A stretch of DNA of 64,000 nucleotides from Vibrio porteresiae DSM 19223 (GCF_024347055.1 NZ_AP024895.1:3038001-3102000), one strand, 5' to 3'; shown: positions 1 through 9,154, numbered from the stretch's first letter. The notes: generated by a model not told the origin, from the letters alone. Numbers and translations: made by a program.

Positions 1-1568
1 AAATCGACTTCAGGGAAACGCTCTTTCGCTAGATTCAAGTTCACCATCGTTGGCGCGATATACGCAAGGTTATCACCACCATCGAGAGCAAGGTGCGCTT
101 GGTTCTTACGTTGGAACTCGTCGAATTTCTTCACATCTGCACATTCAACCCAACGGGCAGTTGCAACGTTGACGGCTTCATAAATCGCTTCAACGTTATA
201 TTCTGATTTCAAACGCGCAACAACCACATCAAACTGCAGCACACCGACCGCACCAACGATCAAATCGTTGTTTTGCAATGGACGGAATACCTGTACCGCA
301 CCTTCTTCAGAAAGTTGTACCAAGCCTTTCAGCAATTGCTTTTGCTTCAATGGATCACGCAGACGAATACGACGGAACAATTCAGGTGCGAAGTTTGGAA
401 TACCCGCAAACTTCAAGCTCTCACCTTGAGTGAACGTATCACCAATTTGGATCGTACCGTGGTTATGCAGACCGATAATATCACCCGCATACGCTTCTTC
501 CGCACGTGAACGGTCACCCGCCATGAAGGTTACCGCATCAGAAATACTTACGGTTTTACCAGTACGAACATGGTTCATCTTCATACCTTGTTTATAGGTA
601 CCAGATACCACGCGCATAAACGCAATACGGTCACGGTGTTTCGGGTCCATGTTGGCTTGGATCTTAAACACGAAACCAGAGAAGTTTTCTTCTGTTGCTT
701 CAACGACGCGTTCGTTAGCATGACGCGCTTTTGGCGCAGGAGCCCATTCAGTTAAACCATCAAGCATATGGTCTACACCAAAGTTACCTAATGCCGTACC
801 GAAGAAGACCGGCGTTAATTCACCCTTAAGGAATAGCTCGCGATCAAACTCGTTTGATGCACCAACCACCAGCTCCAACTCTTCACGAAGTTGCGCAGCA
901 AGATCATCACCCACAGCTTTGTCTAGATCTGGGTTATCCAGGCCTTTAACAATGCGTACTTCTTGGATCGTGTGACCTTGACCAGTTGAATAAAGAACCG
1001 TTTCATCACGATGGATGTGATACACACCTTTAAACTCTTTACCACAGCCAATCGGCCAAGTAATTGGAGCACACAGGATATTCAGTTCATTTTCAACTTC
1101 ATCCAATAGCTCCATTGGATCACGAATATCACGGTCCAATTTGTTCATAAAGGTAATGATCGGCGTGTCACGCAGACGGGTAACTTCCATCAGTTTACGC
1201 GTACGATCTTCAACACCTTTTGCCGCATCGATAACCATTAGACATGAGTCCACCGCCGTTAGAGTACGGTAAGTATCTTCCGAGAAGTCTTCGTGTCCCG
1301 GAGTATCTAACAAGTTAACCAATGCATCTTGATATGGGAATTGCATTACAGAAGTGGTAACCGAGATACCACGTTCTTTTTCCATCTCCATCCAGTCAGA
1401 TTTTGCATGCTGACTCGCACCACGGCCTTTTACTGAACCCGCAACTTGGATAGCGTGTCCGAACAACAACACTTTTTCTGTGATGGTGGTTTTACCCGCA
1501 TCCGGGTGGGAGATGATCGCGAAAGTACGACGCTTCGATACTTCGCTCGCAAATGGACTATTCGTCAT
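1..1568 (-). CDS. prfC: Peptide chain release factor 3 (RF3), 3' end cut by window edge
   Basis: RF3 is a translational GTPase that recycles RF1 and RF2 from the ribosome after peptide release. The reverse strand is open from an ATG at 1566-1568 to the window edge, about 522 codons; the family is about 529 residues, so only a few C-terminal codons are missing. The N-terminus reads MTNSPFASEVSKRRTFAIIS, followed by the P-loop HPDAGKTT, the switch region with DTPGHEDF, and NKLD for guanine recognition, all intact. Domain II and the RF3 C-terminal domain follow in frame. The gene is divergent from the GGDEF-EAL gene, and about 200 bases between them must hold both promoters. No strong Shine-Dalgarno is visible. 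Identification is firm. Confidence 0.96.
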   Translation of the reverse strand, partial: MTNSPFASEVSKRRTFAIISHPDAGKTTITEKVLLFGHAIQVAGSVKGRGASQHAKSDWMEMEKERGISVTTSVMQFPYQDALVNLLDTPGHEDFSEDTYRTLTAVDSCLMVIDAAKGVEDRTRKLMEVTRLRDTPIITFMNKLDRDIRDPMELLDEVENELNILCAPITWPIGCGKEFKGVYHIHRDETVLYSTGQGHTIQEVRIVKGLDNPDLDKAVGDDLAAQLREELELVVGASNEFDRELFLKGELTPVFFGTALGNFGVDHMLDGLTEWAPAPKARHANERVVEATEENFSGFVFKIQANMDPKHRDRIAFMRVVSGTYKQGMKMNHVRTGKTVSISDAVTFMAGDRSRAEEAYAGDIIGLHNHGTIQIGDTFTQGESLKFAGIPNFAPELFRRIRLRDPLKQKQLLKGLVQLSEEGAVQVFRPLQNNDLIVGAVGVLQFDVVVARLKSEYNVEAIYEAVNVATARWVECADVKKFDEFQRKNQAHLALDGGDNLAYIAPTMVNLNLAKERFPEVD

Positions 1569-1772
1569 GAGAAACCAGTCTTCTTAATTACCTAAAAGGA
1601 CACTTCCAAACAGCATCCTTGGCTATTCGGTTCAAATTTGGTCGGTATTCTCGCCTATTATCACGCTTGGGGCAACTTAAAGGCTGAAATGTATTTTCAC
1701 TGTGTCTTTTCATCTGCCAAATCAGGGATTTTGAACTATACCTTTAAGACGTTGAAATGGATCTTTGAGTCT

Positions 1773-3833
1773 ATGGTCGAAATAAAACCCAGCCAATCCA
1801 TCGCTTTCAAGCAAGCAATTACCGTGTTCATTGTCTCTATGTTGCTTGGAATGGCCTTTAGCATTAACTACACACTGATCGATCTTCATCAAGAACAAAA
1901 TCGTCTTGAGGAACACTATCGTTTTCAATTAATGCAAAGTTATACCAATGCGAGCCAAGCCGCCTATCGACTCAATCCTATTTTGGCAGAACAAGTGGTC
2001 TCAAGCTTGATGAATGACCCGGCTATTTATCATGTACAAATCCTGGATGACTTCAACGAAGTTCTGTTTAAAAAAGACAAGCCCATCCCGCCGCAAAGTC
2101 AATTCGTTGAATTGGTATCTCGCTACATTACGCCAACTGAGACCACTTTCTCGACAAGCCTACACCAACCCAACTCATCCACAATTGTTGGGTACTTACT
2201 TTTTTCGGTCAACACCAGCGAATTAGCCCAAAGCTTTATTACCAAACATGCCAACATGTTGATTTTGGATCTGCTTAGAACCTGCTTGCTGACGTTCATT
2301 TTGTTGATCTTTTTCTACTACAAGCTCTCTTTACCTCTGATTCGCTTAATCCGTTGGGTTCGCTCACTGCAAGACAAACAGCACAGCTCTCCAGAGGCAT
2401 TATTTCATCACAACAATGAGTTACGAGAACTTGCCGGAACGTTTCATCAGCTTTGGCAAGAAAGAGAAAATGCAGAAGGTAAGCTCAATAAACTCGCCTA
2501 TTACGATACTTTAACGGGGCTAAATAACCGCAGCATGTTAATGAAAATGCTGCATGTGAACATTAAAAAAAGCTTACAAAGCAATACCAAAGGTGCTTTG
2601 TTATATTTGGATATGGACAGGTTCAAAACGATAAATGATTCGTTGGGACACACCATTGGTGACAAATTGCTGATAGCCGTTGCCAACCGTATCGAAGAGT
2701 GGGCTCACTACAATTATGTGATTGCTCGGGTTGGAGGGGATGAATTTGCCGTGCTTATTCCTACTTACCATGAGAACGAAATTGAAGAAGTCGCACAACA
2801 ACTACTCGATACGTTATCTGCCCCTTATATTGTTGATACTCACCAACTCTATTGCAGCAGCAGTATCGGCATTGCGCTTTTCCCCGGAGAAAATAACGCC
2901 AACATTGACGTATTAAGACAAGCGGATACAGCACTGTACCGAGCAAAAGTTCATGGGCGAAATACTTACCAGTTTTACCAACCTGAAATGCAATCGCAAA
3001 TCGAGAGTTTCCTCAACACCGAAAAAGGATTGCATGAAGCACTCGCCTTAAATCAATTGGAGTTGTACTACCAACCACAGGTCAACGATAAACATGAAAT
3101 TGTTGGTGCAGAGGCGCTTATCCGTTGGAATCATCCAACCAAAGGATTAATTCCTCCAGGACTGTTTATGCCGATCGCAGAAGAGACTGGGCAGATCTTA
3201 CCTATTGGACACTGGATCATTGAAACCGCATTTGAACATTATGCTAAATGGCAAGATCAAGGTTTGCTACCCAAAAGTTTTCAACGGTTAGCCATTAACA
3301 TCAGTCCACTTCAATTTGCTCAAGATAGTTTTGTTGAACAAATTGATCACGCTTTGAAAGAGCGTGGCATTTCAGGTCAATCGATCGAGTTAGAGATAAC
3401 AGAAAACCTCTTGCTAGAAAACGTTGAGGTGGCGAGACAAAAGATGGCACAGCTTAAAAAATACAACCTGCATCTTTCTATCGATGACTTCGGTACGGGG
3501 TACTCTTCATTGCGCTACCTAAAACATCTAGACGTCGATGTGCTTAAAATTGATCGATCTTTTGTCACTCAATTGCACAAAGATGAAAGTGACCAAGCGA
3601 TTGTAGACACCATTTTAATGATCGCTAAACGCCTTAATTTGCAAGTCATCGCAGAAGGTGTAGAAAACGAGAGCGAACTGAATGCCTTGAAAAAGATGGG
3701 ATGCAAACAATTCCAAGGCTACTTATTTGATAAGCCACTTAACGAAGCTGAGCTACTGAACCGCTTTAAAAACGCACCTTATCAACGTGTGGGACTGCAC
3801 ATTGTCGACACTCATTCAGGCAGGAACATATAA
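1773..3833 (+). CDS. Membrane-bound GGDEF-EAL cyclic-di-GMP protein
   Basis: This is an inner-membrane sensor with tandem diguanylate cyclase and phosphodiesterase domains. From the ATG at 1773 the product is 686 residues: a membrane helix near residues 12-32, a periplasmic region of about 130 residues, a second helix near 162-185, a HAMP-like linker, a GGDEF domain (intact GGDEF at 321-325) and an EAL domain (EAL at 447-449). The EAL catalytic signatures are present: ITENLL, DDFGTGYSS, LKID and AEGVE. No RxxD inhibitory site precedes GGDEF, so feedback inhibition is unlikely. Both domains could be active; the net activity cannot be told from sequence. Another start, ATG 1689, has an AAAGG element six bases upstream and would add 28 residues. 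The 3' end overlaps the convergent rimI by 22 bases. It resembles what I recall as V. cholerae VC0658. Confidence 0.88.
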   Translation: MVEIKPSQSIAFKQAITVFIVSMLLGMAFSINYTLIDLHQEQNRLEEHYRFQLMQSYTNASQAAYRLNPILAEQVVSSLMNDPAIYHVQILDDFNEVLFKKDKPIPPQSQFVELVSRYITPTETTFSTSLHQPNSSTIVGYLLFSVNTSELAQSFITKHANMLILDLLRTCLLTFILLIFFYYKLSLPLIRLIRWVRSLQDKQHSSPEALFHHNNELRELAGTFHQLWQERENAEGKLNKLAYYDTLTGLNNRSMLMKMLHVNIKKSLQSNTKGALLYLDMDRFKTINDSLGHTIGDKLLIAVANRIEEWAHYNYVIARVGGDEFAVLIPTYHENEIEEVAQQLLDTLSAPYIVDTHQLYCSSSIGIALFPGENNANIDVLRQADTALYRAKVHGRNTYQFYQPEMQSQIESFLNTEKGLHEALALNQLELYYQPQVNDKHEIVGAEALIRWNHPTKGLIPPGLFMPIAEETGQILPIGHWIIETAFEHYAKWQDQGLLPKSFQRLAINISPLQFAQDSFVEQIDHALKERGISGQSIELEITENLLLENVEVARQKMAQLKKYNLHLSIDDFGTGYSSLRYLKHLDVDVLKIDRSFVTQLHKDESDQAIVDTILMIAKRLNLQVIAEGVENESELNALKKMGCKQFQGYLFDKPLNEAELLNRFKNAPYQRVGLHIVDTHSGRNI

Positions 3834-4264
3834 CTCATAATGAGCGCATCCTCACTACCTTTCGCCGTTGGGTAGTAATTAATGCGTCGATCAATCTCAT
3901 GAAAACCGAGATCGTCATAGAGAGAAATAGCGCGGTGGTTACTTTCACGCACTTCTAACCAAGCACTCTCAGCATTCGCTTTCTCACAAAGCTCTATAAA
4001 ATAATTTGCTAGCGCTCTACCGTAACCTTTGCCTTGCTGCGTCGGATCAATCGCAATATTCAATAACGATACTTCCCCAACAATATTTTGCGCGTAAAAA
4101 TAGCCAACAACCTTTTCATCCACCAGCATGACACTGTGCAATTGTCCACGACTCTTCAAGTCGTAAATCATCGATTGTTTCCAAGGGTGAGAATGAGCGA
4201 TTTGCTCGATAGCCCAAACAGCATCGAGATGGCGCTCAGAAAGAGCGGCAAAAGTGACTGACAT
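3812..4264 (-). CDS. rimI: Ribosomal protein S18 alanine N-acetyltransferase
   Basis: RimI is a GNAT acetyltransferase that acetylates the N-terminal alanine of ribosomal protein S18. The product is 150 residues from MSVTFAALSERHLDAVW, against 148 in E. coli. The acetyl-CoA loop QQGKGYG and the C-terminal motif SLYDDLGFHEIDRRINYYP are visible. The longer in-frame ORF reaching 4429 was rejected because it overlaps holD and adds a non-homologous extension. RimI follows holD by 7 bases, the usual enterobacterial order, so the two are probably co-transcribed. Its stop codon lies inside the end of the convergent GGDEF-EAL gene. Confidence 0.93.
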   Translation of the reverse strand: MSVTFAALSERHLDAVWAIEQIAHSHPWKQSMIYDLKSRGQLHSVMLVDEKVVGYFYAQNIVGEVSLLNIAIDPTQQGKGYGRALANYFIELCEKANAESAWLEVRESNHRAISLYDDLGFHEIDRRINYYPTAKGSEDALIMSYMFLPE

Positions 4265-4271
4265 AAAACGA

Positions 4272-4673
4272 TTAATCCTCGTAGGAACAAATCTGCTGCC
4301 ACAATGCTCGACGTTGTTGATTATTCCCGTCAATATCACGCAAATGTGGAGAAACCAATTGTTTATGAACTGGAGTGGGCATGGGTTCACAGCCAGCAAA
4401 CCAAAGCCATTCAAGATTAGAAAGATCAAACTGCGTCAGTTGAGCAAGAAGAATAAAGCAAGTTTCAGTATTGGCAACGTGAAAACTGCTGATCACTCGC
4501 TCAAACATTGCGACTTCAGTTGCTGTAGGATACTCGTCACTCACCAAAACCAAACGGCACGCCGTCGGCAGTTGACTTAGTGATGGCTGATAACCTTGCA
4601 GCCTCTCGGCGTGCACCAATTCCCAGCTTTGAATCCCCATTTCCTGAAGATACGATACATGTGACGTTGACAT
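4272..4673 (-). CDS. holD: DNA polymerase III psi subunit
   Basis: Psi belongs to the clamp-loader complex and links it, through chi, to SSB. The product is 133 residues from MSTSHVSYLQEMGIQSWELV (E. coli 137). HolD is poorly conserved, but the N-terminal pattern (LQxMGIxxWxLxxPxxLxG) and the run RLVLVSDEYP match the family, and the position directly before rimI supports it. In E. coli rsmC lies divergently next to holD; here rsmC is 35 kb away. An in-frame extension to 4736 is possible but exceeds the normal family length. The Shine-Dalgarno is weak. Confidence 0.85.
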   Translation of the reverse strand: MSTSHVSYLQEMGIQSWELVHAERLQGYQPSLSQLPTACRLVLVSDEYPTATEVAMFERVISSFHVANTETCFILLAQLTQFDLSNLEWLWFAGCEPMPTPVHKQLVSPHLRDIDGNNQQRRALWQQICSYED

Positions 4674-4756
4674 AGAGTTGATCTGATATTGTCGAAAGCT
4701 CAATGCTAACAAAGAAGCACTAGCAGACTCAAGCATCGAGCTTTCTCTTGGCGTGA

Positions 4757-5254
4757 TTAGACAGTCAAAGCATAACTCTGAAATTCAGTGCTGCACTCAA
4801 CTAAACCCGTAGGTGTACCCTCTTCGGTTTCCCAAAGAGTAAAAATTTGGCATTGATTACCGGCCATCGTCAAGGCAGAGTTAGACTCAAAACCAAGTGA
4901 AGTCCAAAACTCTGGTTTTCCAGCGGAAATACATCCTGGGTAACCAAGGTCAGAGAGAGAATCTAAGCCTTCACGAATCAGCTGTGAACCAATTCCTTGA
5001 TGGCGGTATGGCTTACTCACGCAAACCGGAAAAATACCTTGCCAATTCGTCTCTTCACCCGCGATGGTTAATGGCGTAAACATCGCATGCCCAATCACTT
5101 CACCTTCATCAGTACAAGCGACCAAAGACAACGTCAGATGACCATTTTCGCGCAGTGACATCACCAAATCAGCTTCCGCTTCTGTGGCAAACACCGATTT
5201 TAATAATCGGTCAATTAACAGAATGTCCGCAGGTGCTTCAGTTCGAATAAGCAT
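4757..5254 (-). CDS. yhbS: GNAT family N-acetyltransferase, YhbS-like
   Basis: This 165-residue GNAT acetyltransferase resembles E. coli YhbS. The acetyl-CoA binding region CVSKPYRHQGIGSQLIREGL shows the RxxGxG/A motif, and the C-terminal part contains GFESNSALTMAGNQCQ. The substrate is unknown. The ATG at 5254 was chosen over 5266 because GAGGTT lies about five bases before it. The gene overlaps the end of ubiT by 17 bases, so it is translationally coupled to it; yhbS and yhbT (ubiT) are neighbours in E. coli as well. A role in ubiquinone synthesis is not implied by the sequence. Confidence 0.85.
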   Translation of the reverse strand: MLIRTEAPADILLIDRLLKSVFATEAEADLVMSLRENGHLTLSLVACTDEGEVIGHAMFTPLTIAGEETNWQGIFPVCVSKPYRHQGIGSQLIREGLDSLSDLGYPGCISAGKPEFWTSLGFESNSALTMAGNQCQIFTLWETEEGTPTGLVECSTEFQSYALTV

Positions 5255-5777
5255 GAACAACCTCATTATTAGATCGTGCTATAGGCACAGAGAGGCCTTT
5301 ATGCACAAATTCAGCTAATTGTTGAAGTAAAATCTGCATCGGTTTAGGTAATTGTTCCAAATCGATGCTGTCCATCAAATTTTTCACTTCCAAACCAAGC
5401 TCAGTATCGCCTTCAATCAGTAAACGACGCTGAAAGAACAGAGTATCTGGATCTTCTTTGCGTCCGGCTATCAATACTAAATCATTCAGGTTGCCACTGA
5501 AACGAACATCTTCAGTCACTTCTTTATTGGCGACTAATAATCGGTCGTTTTGATAGCTAATAAACCAATGCAGATTCATATCGCGAATTTCAACTTTAAG
5601 CCACTTATCCGTTAAAAAGGCGAAATCACCGTCATCAATCGCTTCACGAAAGACCATTAACATACTGTCAAGTAAGGCTTTTTTTTGAACAAATTGCGGA
5701 ATAAAGTGTACCGGAGATCGCAAAATTGACGCTGCATTTTGCACTAATTGAGAACGTATCTTGTTAATCACGAGCAT
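5238..5777 (-). CDS. ubiT: SCP2-domain ubiquinone biosynthesis accessory factor UbiT
   Basis: UbiT (formerly YhbT) is a sterol-carrier-protein-2 domain protein required for oxygen-independent ubiquinone synthesis, thought to bind polyprenyl intermediates. The product from ATG 5777 (MLVINKIRSQLVQ) is 179 residues, against 174 in E. coli. The conserved stretch RKEDPDTLFFQRRLLIEGD, with downstream KNLMDSIDLEQLP, is nearly identical to E. coli UbiT. The longer ORF to 5828 would overrun the predicted -10 element. A promoter with an FNR-like box is described separately. UbiU and UbiV, its partners, are encoded 2.3 kb away beyond rocS. Confidence 0.93.
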   Translation of the reverse strand: MLVINKIRSQLVQNAASILRSPVHFIPQFVQKKALLDSMLMVFREAIDDGDFAFLTDKWLKVEIRDMNLHWFISYQNDRLLVANKEVTEDVRFSGNLNDLVLIAGRKEDPDTLFFQRRLLIEGDTELGLEVKNLMDSIDLEQLPKPMQILLQQLAEFVHKGLSVPIARSNNEVVHAYSN

Positions 5778-5805
5778 TATCCGTACTGTAGAACAAATAA
5801 GGCTC

Positions 5806-5847
5806 ATATTAGAGTAACTCTTGACCATAATTTCTGTTATGTATCAA
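5806..5847 (-). promoter_or_regulatory. Predicted FNR-dependent class II promoter of ubiT
   Basis: On the minus strand an FNR-like box TTGATACATAACAG (5834-5847) matches TTGAT-N4-ATCAA at 8 of 10 positions. A -10-like TAATAT lies at 5806-5811. This gives a start near 5799 and places the box centre at -41.5, the spacing of FNR class II activation. It fits an anaerobic pathway gene. This is inference from spacing and motif only. Confidence 0.55.
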
Positions 5848-5962
5848 AAAATCGGCGTCTAATCTGGTCCTAATTGACATTGATAACGCAAAGTTATAGT
5901 TAATAAGCTCAAGATTATGTAACATCGTATGAATTGCATTTGGGGAAGTTGGTAGTATTTTC

Positions 5963-8035
5963 ATGCCTGCGCAAACATTATCAGACAATCTGCAGCATTG
6001 GTTTGCGAAGTTAACCGCTAATCGCACGTTTTTCTTTGCTATTTTGGATAGAGAGCACCGTTATGTGATGGTGAATGAACGCTATTCAGAATTGGCACAG
6101 ATGCAACAAAGTGAATTAGTGGGAATGAACGATCAAACCATACTTGGCGAGCATTACTACCGATACTTAAAACCGTTTTACGAACGGGCCTTTCAGGGCG
6201 ATAGCCAAGAAAACGAGATAGAATTTGAGCATCAAGGCATCAGATTAAGTTTTCTTTTTTCTTTATCGCCGATTGTACAGAATGGACAGATTAGCCACGT
6301 TATTTTTCAAGCCATCGATACCTCCGAAAAACACCTGTTACTGCACTCCTTAGACGAATCAGAACAAAAGTTTCTAACGTTATCTACCTTGCTCCAAGAT
6401 GGACTATTGCTGGTTGAAAACAACACTATTCTCTCAGCTAACCCAGCAGCAGCTCGCCTACTTGGTTTTGAAGATCAAAGTGAATTACTGGGTGAAGAGT
6501 TTTCTGTTTTATTTGTTGATAGTCAAACTCATGTAGGTATGTCTCCTGGCTTTATCGAGCAGTTGTCAAGTTCTCCTCTTATTTGCCAAACCAGTACTCG
6601 CTGTGGTTTTGAACGCCTATTATCTCTCAATACTGCTTGGACACCCATGTGGGGGCATCATTCTCACTTAGTCCTCATGCAAGAGTACTTACCAACGCCA
6701 AGTGAGCCAGTACCAACGTCAATTAACAGTCTCGATATCCATTTAGATCCATTAACTGGACTGTATAACCGTTTAGGCTTTACCAAACGAGTTGATCAAT
6801 TAATCAAAACCTCAACTCCATTAACCATGCTCTACTTAGACGTTGATAACTTTAAAAATATCAACGATTCACTTGGTCATCATGTGGGTGACAAAGTGAT
6901 TAGAGAAATTGCAGCTCGTTTAAAACGAATTTTGCCGCCTCATGCCATTCTTGGTCATTTAGGTGCCGATGAATTTGCGATTGTTTGGCCGAATCCCGAT
7001 CACCATCGAGCAGCAGAAATGCTCTCCGATCGCATTATTGCTTTGATTAACCAGCCATTCGATCTGCATCATTTTACTAAGCGTCTTTCTTGCTCGATTG
7101 GTAGTGTTCGTTATCCAGAAAATGGACAAAATGCGCGCGTCTTGCTGCAGAATGCCGATACTGCCATGTACGAGGCCAAAGAGCGTGGGCGTAACCGACT
7201 GATCATTTACGATGATCAAATGAATAAAGAAGCCCGAGCAAGATTATGGCTTGAGATCGAACTGCAAAAAGCGCTACAACAAAATGGCTTAGAAGTTTGG
7301 TATCAACCTAAAGTAAACGCTAGAGATTTCAGTATTAATGGCGCTGAAGCTTTAGTAAGGTGGAAACATCCTGTTGAAGGCTATATTAGCCCTGCATCAT
7401 TTATCCCCGTAGCGGAAAAGTCTGGCTTAATTGAACATTTAGGTCGCGTGGTCATTCGTGAAGTATTTACCACGGTAAAACGCTGGCAACAACAAGGCAT
7501 ACTGCCTGGAAGAGTGGCTATAAACTTATCACCAGAACAATTTGGTAATCGTCAATTACTGGATTATTTGGAAAAGCAGTTAAGAGTCACAGGACTTGAT
7601 CCAAGTTGTATTACCTTTGAGCTTACTGAGACAGCAGTAATGAGCAACAGTGAAAATACTCTGCAAATGCTCAATGCGATAAAAAAACTGGGGTTCAGTC
7701 TTTCTATCGATGACTTTGGTACCGGTTACTCTTCATTGGCCTACTTAGCCCGTTTCCCTTTAGATGAGCTTAAAATTGATCGCGGCTTTATCAATGATAT
7801 TGATACCCTGCCAAAACAAGTGACCGTGATTGAAAACATCATTAATTTGGGTAAATCATTAAACATGACCGTAGTTGCAGAAGGCGTTGAAACTCAACAG
7901 CAAGCTGCGTTACTGTCGAATCTGCACTGTAATACGATTCAAGGATTTCATTTCTATCGTCCACAACCGAAACAAGAGGTCGAAGAACTGTTTGTAAAAA
8001 ACTGCCGTCACAGAAAAGGAAACGGTGAACTTTAG
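5963..8035 (+). CDS. rocS: RocS-like PAS/degenerate GGDEF/EAL c-di-GMP protein
   Basis: This 690-residue soluble protein is the apparent orthologue of V. cholerae RocS, which affects rugosity, biofilm and motility. No membrane helix is visible. Two PAS-like regions (about 15-125 and 128-240) precede a GGDEF domain whose signature is degenerate (GADEF, 334-338) and an EAL domain with intact EAL (462-464), FELTET, DDFGTG (583-588), LKID and AEGVE. The protein is therefore expected to be a phosphodiesterase with the GGDEF domain possibly serving as a regulatory site. It lies alone between the divergent ubiT and the downstream ubiU-ubiV, with 88 bases to ubiU. The start ATG has only a weak upstream purine run (GGGGAAG 15 bases away). 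Confidence 0.88.
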   Translation: MPAQTLSDNLQHWFAKLTANRTFFFAILDREHRYVMVNERYSELAQMQQSELVGMNDQTILGEHYYRYLKPFYERAFQGDSQENEIEFEHQGIRLSFLFSLSPIVQNGQISHVIFQAIDTSEKHLLLHSLDESEQKFLTLSTLLQDGLLLVENNTILSANPAAARLLGFEDQSELLGEEFSVLFVDSQTHVGMSPGFIEQLSSSPLICQTSTRCGFERLLSLNTAWTPMWGHHSHLVLMQEYLPTPSEPVPTSINSLDIHLDPLTGLYNRLGFTKRVDQLIKTSTPLTMLYLDVDNFKNINDSLGHHVGDKVIREIAARLKRILPPHAILGHLGADEFAIVWPNPDHHRAAEMLSDRIIALINQPFDLHHFTKRLSCSIGSVRYPENGQNARVLLQNADTAMYEAKERGRNRLIIYDDQMNKEARARLWLEIELQKALQQNGLEVWYQPKVNARDFSINGAEALVRWKHPVEGYISPASFIPVAEKSGLIEHLGRVVIREVFTTVKRWQQQGILPGRVAINLSPEQFGNRQLLDYLEKQLRVTGLDPSCITFELTETAVMSNSENTLQMLNAIKKLGFSLSIDDFGTGYSSLAYLARFPLDELKIDRGFINDIDTLPKQVTVIENIINLGKSLNMTVVAEGVETQQQAALLSNLHCNTIQGFHFYRPQPKQEVEELFVKNCRHRKGNGEL

Positions 8036-8047
8036 AATGAACTAAAC

Positions 8048-8090
8048 CTAATTTACATCAAATCCTCTACGCAATTTTGTTCATAAAATA
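8048..8090 (+). promoter_or_regulatory. Predicted FNR-dependent class II promoter of ubiUV
   Basis: The sequence CTAATTTACATCAA (8048-8061) matches TTGAT-N4-ATCAA at 8 of 10 positions. A -10-like TAAAAT lies at 8085-8090, giving a start near 8097 and placing the box centre at about -42. E. coli ubiUV is reported to be FNR-activated. Here the assignment rests on motif and spacing. Confidence 0.55.
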
Positions 8091-8123
8091 CCACGACTTA
8101 TTAGACACAATAGTAATTGAGCC

Positions 8124-9137
8124 ATGGAACTTTTATGTCCGGCGGGAAATCTTCCTGCCCTGAAAACGGCGATCGATTGTGGAGCGGATGCCGTCTATAT
8201 CGGTTTTAAAGATGACACGAACGCACGCCATTTTGCTGGTCTTAACTTTGCAGGCAAAAAACTCGATAAAGCCGTAGAATACGTTAAAGATCACGGGAAA
8301 AAGCTGCATGTTGCGATCAATACCTTTGCCCATCCTGATGGTTTTGAACGCTGGACCAACGCCATTGACCAAGCAGCACAACTCGGTATTGACGCACTGA
8401 TTGTTGCCGATATCGCTTTGTTAGACTATATCAGTGAACGCTACCCTCATATTGATATCCACCTTTCGGTACAAGCGTCTGCAACCAATAGTAAAGCCAT
8501 CGAGTTTTATAAAAATAATTTCAATATCAAACGCGTAGTGCTCCCCCGCGTTCTCTCTATCCATCAAGTGCGCCAACTTTCCAACTCAATTCCTAGTGAT
8601 GTCGAGTTAGAGGTCTTTGCTTTTGGCAGTCTATGCATCATGTCAGAGGGTCGCTGTTATCTCTCTTCTTACTTGACTGGAGAATCTCCCAATACTGTTG
8701 GCGCTTGCTCTCCTGCTAAATACGTTCGTTGGCAAGAAACATCATCAGGCTTGGAATCACGCTTAAATGAAGTATTGATCGACCACTACTCCCATGGGGA
8801 AAATGCCGGCTATCCAACCCTGTGCAAAGGCCGTTTTATCGCTGAATTAGACGGTCAAACCAAGCGCTACCATGCCCTTGAAGAGCCGACTAGCCTTAAT
8901 ACTCTATCCATGCTGCCGGAGCTGTTTGCCGCCAATATTGCCTCGGTAAAAATTGAAGGCCGCCAACGCAGTCCAGCCTACGTAGAACAAGTGACCAAAA
9001 CTTGGCGAGCAGCGATCGACCACTACCTCGCAGCACCTGACCAATATCGAGTAGCCCCAGCATGGGATGCCACTTTGGCTAACGTCTCTGAAGGTACTCA
9101 AACCACTCTCGGTGCCTATCACCGCAAATGGCAATAA
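8124..9137 (+). CDS. ubiU: Ubiquinone biosynthesis protein UbiU (peptidase U32 family, 4Fe-4S)
   Basis: UbiU pairs with UbiV to hydroxylate ubiquinone precursors without oxygen; prephenate is the proposed oxygen donor in E. coli. The product is 337 residues (E. coli 331). The N-terminal MELLCPAGN and the U32 signature ELEVFAFGSLCIMSEGRCYL are clear. Four cysteines at C171, C178, C195 and C234 have exactly the spacing of the E. coli Fe-S ligands C169, C176, C193 and C232. The gene ends 17 bases before ubiV and the two form an operon. A near-consensus FNR box lies upstream. Confidence 0.96.
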   Translation: MELLCPAGNLPALKTAIDCGADAVYIGFKDDTNARHFAGLNFAGKKLDKAVEYVKDHGKKLHVAINTFAHPDGFERWTNAIDQAAQLGIDALIVADIALLDYISERYPHIDIHLSVQASATNSKAIEFYKNNFNIKRVVLPRVLSIHQVRQLSNSIPSDVELEVFAFGSLCIMSEGRCYLSSYLTGESPNTVGACSPAKYVRWQETSSGLESRLNEVLIDHYSHGENAGYPTLCKGRFIAELDGQTKRYHALEEPTSLNTLSMLPELFAANIASVKIEGRQRSPAYVEQVTKTWRAAIDHYLAAPDQYRVAPAWDATLANVSEGTQTTLGAYHRKWQ

Positions 9138-9154
9138 TTCGCTTGGAGAACAAC

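Noticed and set aside
4254..4580. 108-codon plus-strand ORF over rimI/holD
   Set aside because: Antisense shadow of two real genes with conserved products.
5883..5897. Inverted repeat ATAAC-GCAAA-GTTAT upstream of rocS as a HapR site
   Set aside because: Only half of the LuxR/HapR consensus is present; insufficient to call.
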